Made by a program: the position numbers and the translations under genes. A stretch of DNA of 64,000 nucleotides, taken from NCBI RefSeq assembly GCF_002706375.1, contig NZ_CP017706.1, positions 744,001 through 808,000 on the forward strand, written 5' to 3'. The notes under the pieces are model-generated. The model worked only from the letters and a program-made list of their open reading frames with translations. It was not told where the DNA came from and searched no databases. Below, piece after piece: positions 55,036-63,834 of this stretch. Origin of the DNA: Lactobacillus amylovorus DSM 20531 (GTDB lineage: Bacteria > Bacillota > Bacilli > Lactobacillales > Lactobacillaceae). Every line of letters starts with the position of its first letter. The first letter of the stretch is position 1.

Positions 55036-56136
55036 GTGAAAAAAATAATACGTGTAAGAAGTTTCATGTATACACAAGATTTAGATCACTTACCGTTTAA
55101 ACCAGAAGAATTAAAAGACAGATTAGAAAAATCTGGTGCCGAGGAGTGGGCTTATATCTTACATGATAAGGACACTGATAAAGATGATAAGGAAGTACGT
55201 CCACATTTTCATGTGATGCTACATTTCAAAGATGCCAAAACTATTTCAAGAGTTGCAAAAGTTTTTGCTGACCAAGAACAATATATTGAAGCATGGCACA
55301 GCACTATAAATAATGGCTACAGTTACTTAATTCATGAAACTAATAATGCAAAGAAAAAACATCATTATAGTCCTTCCGAAGTCATAGCATCATTTGATTT
55401 TGAAGAAAAAATCAAAGAAATTAGAAAAAATGTTAAAAAGCCTTCTCGAAAAGAAATTGAAAACTTTATTGATAACTATTCTAATGAAAAGCTGACTAAA
55501 GAAGAATTACAAGAAAAAATTGGTGTTCTTGAAATGGCAAAACATAAAATCCTATTGGATCATATTGATGATATTTTAGCCTATAAAAAACACCAACAAT
55601 TTCTCAAAGATTTCAAAGGACAACGCTGCCGAACATACTGGTTATACGGGGTATCTGGCATTGGGAAAACAAAACTAATCAGAGAAATTTTAGAAGAAAG
55701 ACATCCTAAAGATTTCTTTATTTCCGGAAGTAGTAAAGATCATTTTCAGGAATATAAAGGACAACACTTTATTGTAATTAATGATCTTAGACCTCGCGAT
55801 TATGAATATGGTCAGTTACTAACTCTACTTGATCCATGGGAAATAGATAAGACTGCCAAGCGACGCTATAAAGATGTTTTTATAAATGTTTGTGCGTATT
55901 TTATCAGCACTCCTTACAGTCCTTTAAATTTTTACAACGAATGTCGGATTGATAATAGACTTGTTGATACATTTTCTCAACTTGAAAGACGAGTTATCGC
56001 TTTACATCTCACAAAAGATAATCGTGAAAAAATAAAACAGGATCTAATCACTGATGATAAATTATTTGAAGCCATTTGGAAGATAAAATCGCAAAAAAAT
56101 ACTAGTCATGCTAATAGCAACAAAAGCAATGACTAG
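55036..56136 (+). CDS. HUH Rep/relaxase with superfamily 3-type helicase domain
   Basis: The 366-residue product joins an HUH endonuclease (pMV158 RepB-like; motif 2 RPHFHVML with H57 and H59, motif 3 GYSYLIH with Y97) to a helicase-like P-loop ATPase: Walker A GVSGIGKT (205-212), Walker B HFIVINDL (244-251). This Rep_2 + RNA_helicase architecture is known from rolling-circle plasmids, streptococcal IME relaxases and CRESS-DNA virus Rep. It probably nicks the origin and unwinds DNA for transfer or replication of the excised circle. Start codon GTG with AAGGAG 9 bases upstream. Confidence 0.85.
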   Translation: MKKIIRVRSFMYTQDLDHLPFKPEELKDRLEKSGAEEWAYILHDKDTDKDDKEVRPHFHVMLHFKDAKTISRVAKVFADQEQYIEAWHSTINNGYSYLIHETNNAKKKHHYSPSEVIASFDFEEKIKEIRKNVKKPSRKEIENFIDNYSNEKLTKEELQEKIGVLEMAKHKILLDHIDDILAYKKHQQFLKDFKGQRCRTYWLYGVSGIGKTKLIREILEERHPKDFFISGSSKDHFQEYKGQHFIVINDLRPRDYEYGQLLTLLDPWEIDKTAKRRYKDVFINVCAYFISTPYSPLNFYNECRIDNRLVDTFSQLERRVIALHLTKDNREKIKQDLITDDKLFEAIWKIKSQKNTSHANSNKSND

Positions 56137-56199
56137 ATTACTTACTACCTAGATTTTATCTCAATATGGATAACTAAACAATCTCAGGAGAATAATATA

Positions 56200-56388
56200 A
56201 TGGCTAAATTATTAACTCGCGAAGAAGCTTCAAAATACATTGGCATTGATCCCAAAACTTTTGATAAAGTATTTCGCTCTGATCCTGATTTTAAAAGATT
56301 TAAACTAGGAGAACACACAGAACGCTTTACCATTAAAAGTATCGAAGCTTTCATCGATCTTAAAGAAACAAAATTAAAAAAGATTTGA
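56200..56388 (+). CDS. xis: Excisionase (Xis), MerR-like helix-turn-helix
   Basis: The 62-residue product has a winged-helix excisionase-like segment (LLTREEASKYIGIDPKTFDKV) and a basic C-terminus. Directly precedes int, as xis does in Tn916-type elements. CAGGAG lies upstream of the ATG. It would bias the integrase to excision. Confidence 0.75.
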   Translation: MAKLLTREEASKYIGIDPKTFDKVFRSDPDFKRFKLGEHTERFTIKSIEAFIDLKETKLKKI

Positions 56389-56462
56389 GAAATAGTCGGT
56401 TATCTGCTAACTTTATTGCTAGTAAGATAGTCGGCTTTTCTTTTGAAAGGACGATTAAATTT

Positions 56463-57515
56463 ATGGCAAGCATTGAAAAACGTGGCTCTTCATACAGAGC
56501 TAGAGTAACTATTTATCAACATGGAAAGCGTGATTACTTAACTAAGAGTTTTAAAACTGAAAAAGAAGCTAAAGTTTGGGGGACTACTCTTGAATTACAA
56601 AAAGCTAAAGGTCAAGCAATAGCCCAGCAAAACACTTTATTCAAGGACTTTTATTACTTATTCGTTCAAACAGTAAAAGTGCATGATGTCAGAAAAGCTA
56701 CTTTTGATAATTATATTAAAGCTGGTAAAGTAATTGATAATCTTTTTCCAACCGCTAAACTTGGCAAACTCGATGATGTGCAAATGCAAAGTATCTTAGA
56801 TAAATATGGTGAAACACATTCTAAGAAAACAGTAACCGAGTTACTTAAGAAAATTAGAACTGCCCTCCGGTATGCTTATGCTAAGGGATACATTTATAAT
56901 GATTTTGCTAGTTTACTTAAAGCACACGGAAAAGAATTACCTAAACGCAATAAAGCTTTATCAATGTCTGATCTAACTAAGTTAAAACATTATTTGCTTG
57001 AACATACAGATAATGAATTTAACTTAATGGTGTTACTTGAAATTAGTACTGGTTTAAGACGTGGTGAAATTTTAGGTATTAAACCTGAGGATGTACATTA
57101 CGATGGTCAATATTATTGCGTTGAAGTAAAACGCTCAATTAGCCCTACTACTGATGATACTAAACTAAAAACAAAGCATTCTAGACGTAGTGTTACTATT
57201 CCTGAAAATATTTATGACTTACTTAAGACTATTACACCTAAACAATCAGGATATTTATTTGATTGGTTTAGCTTTAAACAATCAGGTATGTTAAAAGAAT
57301 TGCTCAAAAAAATAGGTATCCCTACAACCACATTTCACGGTTTAAGAGATACCCACGCTTCTTTTTTATTCAGTAATAATATTCCTTTATCCTATGTTAG
57401 CAGAAGATTAGGACATGACTCAATCTTAACTACTGAAAAATATTATCTGGAATTAATGCCAGAAAAAAAGCACTCGCAAGATGCGAATGCTTTAAATCTA
57501 TTGGAATCCCTATAG
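56463..57515 (+). CDS. int: Tyrosine integrase of the element
   Basis: The 350-residue product has an N-terminal arm-binding domain (MASIEKRGSSYRARV, typical of Tn916-type Int), a core-binding domain, and a catalytic domain with R in TGLRRGE, K in KTKHSRRSV, HGLRDTH (HxxR), GHDS and nucleophile Y in TEKYYLEL. I chose the ATG at 56463 with GAAAGGA upstream. It ends 69 bases before attR, at rpsI. Confidence 0.92.
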   Translation: MASIEKRGSSYRARVTIYQHGKRDYLTKSFKTEKEAKVWGTTLELQKAKGQAIAQQNTLFKDFYYLFVQTVKVHDVRKATFDNYIKAGKVIDNLFPTAKLGKLDDVQMQSILDKYGETHSKKTVTELLKKIRTALRYAYAKGYIYNDFASLLKAHGKELPKRNKALSMSDLTKLKHYLLEHTDNEFNLMVLLEISTGLRRGEILGIKPEDVHYDGQYYCVEVKRSISPTTDDTKLKTKHSRRSVTIPENIYDLLKTITPKQSGYLFDWFSFKQSGMLKELLKKIGIPTTTFHGLRDTHASFLFSNNIPLSYVSRRLGHDSILTTEKYYLELMPEKKHSQDANALNLLESL

Positions 57516-57518
57516 CAT

Positions 57519-57536
57519 TGTGACCATAGGTGACCA
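57519..57536. promoter_or_regulatory. Probable integrase arm-type sites, right end
   Basis: TGTGACCA (57519-57526) and GGTGACCA (57529-57536), 10 bases apart, match the pair near the left end. Confidence 0.5.
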
Positions 57537-57583
57537 ACTGAAGTCTCCAAAACGTTGATATAACAACATTTTTGAACGTAAAT

Positions 57584-57601
57584 ATTAACGCTTTGAGAAT
57601 T
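57584..57601. other. Right attachment site (att) in rpsI
   Basis: Exact 18-base copy of the left att repeat, lying over the last codons and the stop of rpsI on the minus strand. Confidence 0.9.
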
Positions 57602-57980
57602 GAGAAGCTTTACGGGCTTTCTTCAAACCTGGCTTCTTTCTTTCCTTCATTCTTGGGTCACGGGTTAAAAAACCTGCCTTCTTAAGTGGACCACGGAAGT
57701 CTGGGTCAACTTCAAGAAGAGCACGTGCAACACCGAGACGGATAGCTCCAGCTTGGCCTGAGAAACCACCACCGTTAACATTAACGTGGACGTCGTATTG
57801 ACCGTCAGTTTCAGTTAATGTTAAAGGTTGCTTCAAATCTTTAACCAAGTTAGGGAATGGAATGTATTGATCAACATCTTTACCGTTAACAGTGATCTTA
57901 CCGTTACCTGGTACTAAACGAACACGCGCAACTGAATCCTTGCGGCGACCAGTACCTGTGTATGCAGCTTGTTGTGCCAT
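57585..57980 (-). CDS. rpsI: 30S ribosomal protein S9
   Basis: The 131-residue product has the usual start [15 protein letters not shown] and the conserved C-terminus [12 protein letters not shown] whose tail reaches the P-site tRNA. The end is intact because the element copies the same 18 bases, though it no longer has its terminator next to it (nearest one now 46373-46404, 11 kb away). It follows rplM by 11 bases. Confidence 0.98.
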   Translation of the reverse strand: MAQQAAYTGTGRRKDSVARVRLVPGNGKITVNGKDVDQYIPFPNLVKDLKQPLTLTETDGQYDVHVNVNGGGFSGQAGAIRLGVARALLEVDPDFRGPLKKAGFLTRDPRMKERKKPGLKKARKASQFSKR

Positions 57981-57991
57981 TATTTAACCTC

Positions 57992-58435
57992 CTAGATTAA
58001 CTTGTTAATATCTAACTTTTCAGGCTTTTGTGCTTCATGCTTGTGATCTTCACCAGCATAAACGTGCATCTTCATGAATTCTTGGTGACCAAGAGTATTC
58101 TTTGGAAGCATGCCCTTAACTGAGATTTCAACCATCTTTACTGGGTTATTAGCAAGCAACTCGCCGTATGAAGTAGCTTTTAAGCCACCGCGCCATTCTG
58201 AGTGGTGGTAGTAAATCTTGTCAGAAGCCTTTTTACCAGTCAACTTAATCTTTGATGCGTTGATAATAATAACATTATCACCGGTATCAACATTAGGTGT
58301 GTATTGAGGCTTGTTCTTACCTCTCAAAATAGTGGCTACAGCTGCAGAAAGACGACCAAGAGATACGTCAGTTGCATCAATAATGTACCACTTACGTTCG
58401 ATTTCACTAGATTTTGCTAATGGTGTAGTACGCAA
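57992..58435 (-). CDS. rplM: 50S ribosomal protein L13
   Basis: The 147-residue product has [40 protein letters not shown] and GMLPKNTLG. The start codon is TTG (58433-58435) with GGAGG 7-8 bases upstream. A promoter lies at 58511-58539; the leader between could host an L13 autoregulatory structure (not resolved here). Confidence 0.97.
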   Translation of the reverse strand: MRTTPLAKSSEIERKWYIIDATDVSLGRLSAAVATILRGKNKPQYTPNVDTGDNVIIINASKIKLTGKKASDKIYYHHSEWRGGLKATSYGELLANNPVKMVEISVKGMLPKNTLGHQEFMKMHVYAGEDHKHEAQKPEKLDINKLI

Positions 58436-58510
58436 TTTAAATTCCTCCGTTTATTTGCAGTTTGAAAACAATAAGTTTCCGGGGCCTATCGTGGACAAAC
58501 ATACTATATT

Positions 58511-58539
58511 AGAGTACGTCCTTTTTTGAAAAAAGTCAA
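58511..58539 (-). promoter_or_regulatory. Promoter of rplM-rpsI
   Basis: TTGACT, a 17-base spacer and TACTCT on the minus strand, with an 80-base leader before rplM. Confidence 0.75.
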
Positions 58540-58598
58540 TTATAAATGCCAGTCTTAAAGAATTTATTCTTGCATTTTTAGAGAAATAAAAAACGCTG

Positions 58599-59770
58599 AT
58601 TGTAAAATCAAATTGAACACTTTAGAAAAATAAAAAGTCCATTTGGACCTGTTTGATAGAATGTTAATAATCACAAAAACATCTATTGGAGGTCACAAAT
58701 GGACTCTTTACATTCTATTATGCCTAAGCACCAAAAGGGAAAGCATTTATCATTTGAGCAACGGGTTGTTATTCAAACCCGTATTAAAGACGGTTTCTCT
58801 CTTAGGGCTATTGCTCGTGAGCTTGATTGCTCTCCTTCTACTATCAGTTATGAGGTTAAACGTGGTACTGTTTTGCTTTATCATGGTAAGCAAAAACGCT
58901 ATAAGGCACAACAAGGTGATAAAGCTTACCAAATACATCGTAAGAATTGCGGTCGTAAATCAGATTTCTTAAAGAAATCTGACTTTATCAAATACGTTAA
59001 TAAGCATTTCTGCGAAGATGGCTGGTCTCTTGATGTATGTGCCAATCGCTGCTTAGCTTTAGGAGAATTTTCTCGTGATCAGGTAGTTTGCACTAGAACC
59101 TTGTACAACTATGTAGATCAATGCTTAATGGGTATGAGAAATTCTGATTTGCCAGAAAAGTTAAAGCGCAATACTAAAATACATCGCATTCGTAAAAATA
59201 AGAAAAAGCTTGGCCGAAGTATTGAAGAACGTCCCAAGGAGATCAATGATCGTAAGGAATTTGGCCACTGGGAATGCGATTTAGTCTTAGGACATAAAAC
59301 TAAGGATGATCAAGTACTGCTAACTTTGTCTGAACGAATGAGCCGTGAATTTTTAATCTTGCGTATTCCTGATAAGACAGCCGCCAGTGTGATGACTGCT
59401 TTTCAGGCTCTGCGCAAACAGTATAGTGAACACTGGAATGACATCTTTAAGACAATTACAACTGATAATGGATCAGAGTTTGCGGATTTATCCAATCTGG
59501 AGACAGTTTCAAAAACCCTGGTTTACTATGCTCATCCATATACTTCTTGTGATAAAGGCACTGTTGAAAGACACAATGGCCTTATTCGCAGATTTATTCC
59601 CAAAGGTGATTACATCAATAACTATTCTCTTCAAGATATCATTAATATTGAAACCTGGTGCAATTCGCTACCAAGAAAGATCTTGGCATATCATACTCCA
59701 GATGAAATCTTTGAGAAAGAATTAGATCATATCTATCAAGCAGTATAAATGTTCAATTTATTATTGCAAT
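58599..59770 (+). mobile_element. IS30-family insertion sequence
   Basis: A 1.17-kb element with one transposase; ends carry imperfect inverted repeats near ATTGtAAaatCAAATTGAACA on the left (58599-58624) and matching complement on the right (59747-59770). It lies between the terminator of the secreted protein gene and the rplM promoter. A 13-base direct repeat flanks it five bases outside each end. Confidence 0.75.
58699..59748 (+). CDS. IS30-family transposase
   Basis: The 349-residue DDE transposase has an N-terminal helix-turn-helix (LSFEQRVVIQTRIKDGFSLR, SPSTISYEVKRG), catalytic D in HWECDLVLGH, D in TTDNGSEFAD and E in KGTVERHNGLIRRFIPKG. It is a full-length reading frame and GGAGG lies upstream of the ATG, so this copy may be active. 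Confidence 0.93.
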   Translation: MDSLHSIMPKHQKGKHLSFEQRVVIQTRIKDGFSLRAIARELDCSPSTISYEVKRGTVLLYHGKQKRYKAQQGDKAYQIHRKNCGRKSDFLKKSDFIKYVNKHFCEDGWSLDVCANRCLALGEFSRDQVVCTRTLYNYVDQCLMGMRNSDLPEKLKRNTKIHRIRKNKKKLGRSIEERPKEINDRKEFGHWECDLVLGHKTKDDQVLLTLSERMSREFLILRIPDKTAASVMTAFQALRKQYSEHWNDIFKTITTDNGSEFADLSNLETVSKTLVYYAHPYTSCDKGTVERHNGLIRRFIPKGDYINNYSLQDIINIETWCNSLPRKILAYHTPDEIFEKELDHIYQAV

Positions 59771-59784
59771 TTACGGAGAAATAA

Positions 59785-59825
59785 AAAATCATATTTCAGT
59801 AAAAATACCAAAATATGATAATTCT
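59785..59825 (-). terminator. Terminator after the secreted protein gene
   Basis: An ATCATATTTTGG / tgAAATATGAT stem, followed on the minus strand by six T that lie next to the IS30 end. Confidence 0.75.
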
Positions 59826-60344
59826 TTATTTTGCCAGTCTAGCAAGCTTTTTTGTCTTATATGCATAAGCAGCAGTATAAGGACCAGCACCAGTAGCAAT
59901 ACGTAATGCTTTTACCTTCTTGCCTTTAACTTTACGCGTAACAGGAATATAGTAGACTCCGTCTCCTGCTAAACTAACCCAATTATTGACATTGAAGCCC
60001 TTTTTATAATTGTAGCCAGCATAAATATTCTTAGTTTTCTCAATAAATTGATTACGTTTCTTCTCAGAAGCATTATAAACATGTTTCTCAAAATACTTTT
60101 GTGAAGGAACATATAGTTTATCTTTATCAACAGCATGGGCCGTAATTTTAACAGTATAAATCTTTTGGGTTCCCTTGCTATCACGATCAAGATAATACCA
60201 ATTACCGCGCGTTGCTACAGGCGTGCTATAGGGATGCAAAATTCCGTAGGCAGCTTCTACCTTTTGTGGTTTTAAACCTAATTGAAGAAGTCCTAAGAAC
60301 ACAAAGAATACAACCGAAAATAAGTAAACAAATCTCTTTTTCAT
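59826..60344 (-). CDS. Secreted protein of unknown function
   Basis: The 172-residue product has a signal peptide: basic MKKR, a hydrophobic core (FVYLFSVVFFVFLGLLQLG) and a likely cleavage after VEA (VEA-AYG, around residue 32). The mature part is basic, rich in Lys and Tyr (WYYLDRDSKG, YIPVTRKVKGKK), with repeated aromatic residues like the surface-layer associated or cell-wall binding proteins, but no anchor motif. GGAGG lies upstream of the ATG. Single-gene transcript with own terminator. Function unknown. Confidence 0.65.
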   Translation of the reverse strand: MKKRFVYLFSVVFFVFLGLLQLGLKPQKVEAAYGILHPYSTPVATRGNWYYLDRDSKGTQKIYTVKITAHAVDKDKLYVPSQKYFEKHVYNASEKKRNQFIEKTKNIYAGYNYKKGFNVNNWVSLAGDGVYYIPVTRKVKGKKVKALRIATGAGPYTAAYAYKTKKLARLAK

Positions 60345-60383
60345 TTTACTTACCTCCTAAAAAAGCACTTACACTTATTTTAA

Positions 60384-61178
60384 TTAAATCATTAATCCTT
60401 GGTCTTGACGATATTTTTGTGGAATTTCGTCATAAAATACATGATACAAATATAAGCCGCTTGCTTGTGCCGTCTGACGAACTTCTTGTCTATCTTTGGC
60501 TAAAATCACTCGTTTTAAATCATGAACTGGTCGACGATCATTGCCTATCTCTAGCAATGCAGCAACCATAATTCGGACCATATTATACAGAAAGCCTGAG
60601 CCAATGAAATCGAATATTATTTCATTTTCTTCTTCGTTTTTCCTGATATTGACATAATAAATAGTTCGAACCTTATCTTCTATTTGACCACCACTGGCTG
60701 CAAAACTAGTAAAGTCATGTGTCCCAAGTAAATCTTTAGCTGCTTCTTGCATCTTTTTAATATCAAGATGGTATTGAAAATGACCTGTATAAAATCGTTT
60801 AAATGGGTTCACAAAATGGTCTAAACTAACGCGATATCGATACCATTTTCCCTTAATTGAATATCTAGCGTGGAAATTTTCGTCCACTATTTGACAATCT
60901 GTAAAAACAATATCAGTTGGCATCATTGAATTTAAAGCTAAAATCATTCTGTGGACTGGAATCGTCTTTCCAGGATAGTCGAAGTGAATCACTTGCCCCA
61001 CAGCATGTACTCCAGCATCTGTTCTACCAGATCCTTGAACAATAACTCGCTTACCCTTAGTCATCTTCTTAAGAGCATCTTCTATTGTTCCTTGGACCGT
61101 TCGCTGATCTGGCTGAAGTTGAAAGCCATGAAACAAATGACCATCATACGACATTGTCATTTTATATCTAGTTAACAT
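60384..61178 (-). CDS. truA: tRNA pseudouridine synthase A
   Basis: TruA makes pseudouridine 38-40 in the tRNA anticodon stem. The 264-residue product has the catalytic Asp in [16 protein letters not shown], and [17 protein letters not shown] near the end. It is the last gene of the ecfA1-ecfA2-ecfT-truA run, 2 bases after ecfT. Confidence 0.96.
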   Translation of the reverse strand: MLTRYKMTMSYDGHLFHGFQLQPDQRTVQGTIEDALKKMTKGKRVIVQGSGRTDAGVHAVGQVIHFDYPGKTIPVHRMILALNSMMPTDIVFTDCQIVDENFHARYSIKGKWYRYRVSLDHFVNPFKRFYTGHFQYHLDIKKMQEAAKDLLGTHDFTSFAASGGQIEDKVRTIYYVNIRKNEEENEIIFDFIGSGFLYNMVRIMVAALLEIGNDRRPVHDLKRVILAKDRQEVRQTAQASGLYLYHVFYDEIPQKYRQDQGLMI

Positions 61179-61180
61179 AA

Positions 61181-61981
61181 TTAGTGATTCCTAAAAATTA
61201 ATAGTAACAATACTAATGCGATGAAATAGAATAATGAAATTAAATCATATTTTGACCAATTCAAAACTCTATATTTGGTTCGACCACTACTGCCACGATA
61301 GCCACGTGATTCCATAGCAGTCGATAAATCAATTGCGGTTTCTAGAGAGTGAATAAACAATGGCACCAATATTGGCGTAATTGCTTTTGCTCTTTTTACT
61401 AGACCACCATCATTGAAATCAGCCCCACGTGATCTTTGAGCATTCATTATCTTCAAAGTTTCATCAAACAATGTTGGGACAAAACGAAGAGCAATTGAAA
61501 TTACTAGCGCAATTTTATCCACTGGCACTTTAAATATTTTTAATGGTTTTAGTAACCACTCCATCGCATCGGCGATTTCAAGTGGCATCGTAGTAACCGT
61601 CATGACCGTTGAGATCAAAATGATCAAAGTGAATCTAATAAAAGTATAGGCCGCATTAACCAACCCGTAACTAGAGATAGTAAAAATCCACCATTGCCAG
61701 TATGTTTTCCCACCGGTCATAAAGAATAATTGCAATAAAGACGTGAAAAAGATTAACCCAATTAACGGTTTAACCCCATCCCAGAACACTCTTACTTTTA
61801 ACCTTGTTGCGAAAACCGCTGCTAAACAAAATACTGTGATAATAGCGTAAGTTATGGGATTATTTGCCAAAAAAATCACGAAAATAAATAGTATTGTAAT
61901 CAATAATTTACCACGTGGATCCATTTTATAGACAAGAGAATTTCCCGGGATATATCGCCCAACAATTATTTTACTCATCAA
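61181..61981 (-). CDS. ecfT: ECF transporter transmembrane protein EcfT
   Basis: EcfT couples the two ATPases to different S components, such as FolT. The 266-residue product has five helices and the paired coupling motif ([10 protein letters not shown] and [14 protein letters not shown]). It overlaps ecfA2 by 11 bases. Confidence 0.95.
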   Translation of the reverse strand: MMSKIIVGRYIPGNSLVYKMDPRGKLLITILFIFVIFLANNPITYAIITVFCLAAVFATRLKVRVFWDGVKPLIGLIFFTSLLQLFFMTGGKTYWQWWIFTISSYGLVNAAYTFIRFTLIILISTVMTVTTMPLEIADAMEWLLKPLKIFKVPVDKIALVISIALRFVPTLFDETLKIMNAQRSRGADFNDGGLVKRAKAITPILVPLFIHSLETAIDLSTAMESRGYRGSSGRTKYRVLNWSKYDLISLFYFIALVLLLLIFRNH

Positions 61982-62828
61982 ACTCTCCCTTCAAATTCTC
62001 CTTGATTCCATCTACAAGTTGATCAAGCGTTAACGGATTCTGTGCAAAATTATAATTTGCTAATTCTGAAGCAAAACGACTAGGGGTTGGTTCCATTAGA
62101 TAATGCTTTTCCAGCCAATTTTTATCTTTGAAAATATTCTCCGGTTTATCGTGTTTAATTAGCTGTCCATGTTCCATCACTAATACATCATCTGCAAATT
62201 CAGCAACATCATCCATATTATGCGTAACTAAAATTACAGTATGGCCAGCCTTTTGATAGTTCAAAAACAACTTCATCATTTCTTTACGAGACCGTGGATC
62301 AAGACCAGCAGCAGGCTCATCCAAGCACAGTACTTGAGGTTCATTTACCATTACCCCGGCAATAGCTACTCGTCTCATTTGCCCGCCTGAAAGCTCAAAC
62401 GGAGATTTAGTTGCTATCTCTTCAGGCAGTCCTACTTTGCTCAGCCATTCAAAGGCTTTGGTTTTTGCTTCTTTTTCTGTCGCACCAAAATTCTTAGGTC
62501 CAAATTCAATATCTTCTAACACAGTATTCTCAAATAATTGTGCTTCAGGAAATTGAAAAACTAGACTAACTCGTTTACGCAATTCTTTTAAATTTTTATT
62601 ACTTGTTTGAGGAGTGATATGATATCCGGCAATATCTATTGAACCTTTGCTTGGCTTCAGCAACGCATTAAAATGCTGCATAAGCGTAGATTTACCACTA
62701 CCAGTATGTCCAATCAAAGCAATGAATTTATTGTCAGCTAATTCGAAAGAAACGTTATCTAGCCCCCTTTTTTTCATTGTTGTTCCTGGAGAATAAATAT
62801 AATCTACTTTTTCGAATTTAATTGACAT
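61971..62828 (-). CDS. ecfA2: ECF transporter ATP-binding protein EcfA2
   Basis: The 285-residue ATPase has Walker [11 protein letters not shown]-loop [13 protein letters not shown], signature [10 protein letters not shown], Walker [14 protein letters not shown] and the H-loop. The N-terminal YIYSPGT is typical of EcfA2. It overlaps ecfA1 by 25 bases. Confidence 0.96.
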   Translation of the reverse strand: MSIKFEKVDYIYSPGTTMKKRGLDNVSFELADNKFIALIGHTGSGKSTLMQHFNALLKPSKGSIDIAGYHITPQTSNKNLKELRKRVSLVFQFPEAQLFENTVLEDIEFGPKNFGATEKEAKTKAFEWLSKVGLPEEIATKSPFELSGGQMRRVAIAGVMVNEPQVLCLDEPAAGLDPRSRKEMMKLFLNYQKAGHTVILVTHNMDDVAEFADDVLVMEHGQLIKHDKPENIFKDKNWLEKHYLMEPTPSRFASELANYNFAQNPLTLDQLVDGIKENLKGEFDE

Positions 62829-63655
62829 AAGTACTGTTTCAACTCATCTTTCGTTTGTACATCTTTTGGTATTGTAATGCCTAATTGATTTAATTTATAT
62901 ATCAATTTATCTACAAAAGGAATATCTAATCCAATTTGCCGCGGCATTTCTGTTTGACTGAAAATTTCTGTTGGCGATGCTTGTGCCAATATTTTCCCTT
63001 CATTTAGCACAATGACATTATCTGCCATATCAGCTTCATCGATATCATGCGTAATAGAGAGAATGGTTAAATTTTTTTCTGACATTAAGCGTTTAATTAT
63101 CTTTAATATTTGGTCTCTACCGCTGGGGTCTAGCATTGACGTCGATTCATCCAAGATAATAATCTCTGGTTCAACAGCAAGAATACCTGCAATAGCTACT
63201 CTTTGCTTTTGACCACCAGATAAATTGGCAGGTTCAGCATCAATATAATCCAGCATTCCCACATCAGATAATACCTTTTTAACGGTCTGTACCATCTGGT
63301 CCCTAGGAACACCACGATTTTCTAATCCAAATGCTACATCGTCACCAACTGTAGCTCCAACAAATTGATTATCCGGATTTTGAAAAACTATACCAACTTT
63401 TTCTCTAATGTCCCAAACATTTTCTGAATTTAGATTCATTCCGGAAACAGTAATTACACTGCCAGAGTCCTTATCAGGTAAAAGTAAACCATTAATCAAC
63501 TTGGAAATTGTGGATTTACCACTCCCATTATGGCCTATTAAAGCTGTCCATGAACCTTTTTTTACTTTAAAATTAATTTTCTTAAGGACAGGTGCTTTAG
63601 ATTCTGGATATGTAAATGTCACATCTTTAAACTCAATAGCATTGCTAATTGTCAT
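62804..63655 (-). CDS. ecfA1: ECF transporter ATP-binding protein EcfA1
   Basis: The 283-residue ATPase has Walker [11 protein letters not shown]-loop [14 protein letters not shown], signature [10 protein letters not shown] and Walker [14 protein letters not shown]. It forms a heterodimer with EcfA2 that drives vitamin uptake. It follows the rplQ terminator, as in many Firmicutes where rplQ precedes ecfA1. Confidence 0.96.
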   Translation of the reverse strand: MTISNAIEFKDVTFTYPESKAPVLKKINFKVKKGSWTALIGHNGSGKSTISKLINGLLLPDKDSGSVITVSGMNLNSENVWDIREKVGIVFQNPDNQFVGATVGDDVAFGLENRGVPRDQMVQTVKKVLSDVGMLDYIDAEPANLSGGQKQRVAIAGILAVEPEIIILDESTSMLDPSGRDQILKIIKRLMSEKNLTILSITHDIDEADMADNVIVLNEGKILAQASPTEIFSQTEMPRQIGLDIPFVDKLIYKLNQLGITIPKDVQTKDELKQYLCQLNSKK

Positions 63656-63710
63656 ATTTCACTCTCCCTTCCAACTCACTTAATAGTAATTGTAACAGAA
63701 AAAAGGGTAA

Positions 63711-63741
63711 AAAAAATCACCCATGAAGAGGGATGATTTTC
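63711..63741 (-). terminator. Terminator of the rplQ operon
   Basis: An AAAATCAtCCC / GGGtGATTTT stem with a 7-base loop and a further T run on the minus strand, about 95 bases after the rplQ stop. Confidence 0.8.
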
Positions 63742-63834
63742 ATCATCTAAGCTAGACTAAGCTTGCGCCATCATCTTTACGCTTATTCTCACTTTCATGG
63801 ATAATTCTTAATACGTATTAAGTTTTTGACTATT

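Larger units (their letters stand above)
46428..57601. mobile_element. Integrative mobilizable element inserted at the 3' end of rpsI
   Basis: An 11.2-kb segment between exact 18-bp direct repeats has a tyrosine integrase adjacent to the right repeat, an excisionase, an HUH/helicase Rep-relaxase, a TcpA-like coupling ATPase and a DUF961-like protein, in the same order as the Tn916-type mobility core (orf23-21-20...xis-int). Such integrases restore the target gene, as seen here for rpsI. Cargo is a MmeI-type R-M gene with three or four unknown genes, one cut by an IS256 element. Without a VirB-type conjugation set it probably needs a helper element (inference). Confidence 0.88.

Noticed and set aside
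46428..57601. Temperate prophage
   Set aside because: There are no structural, lysis or terminase genes; the TcpA-like ATPase and HUH Rep point to a mobilizable element.
59426..59725. 99-codon reading frame within the IS30 transposase
   Set aside because: It is a shifted-frame shadow of the transposase gene, with no family features.
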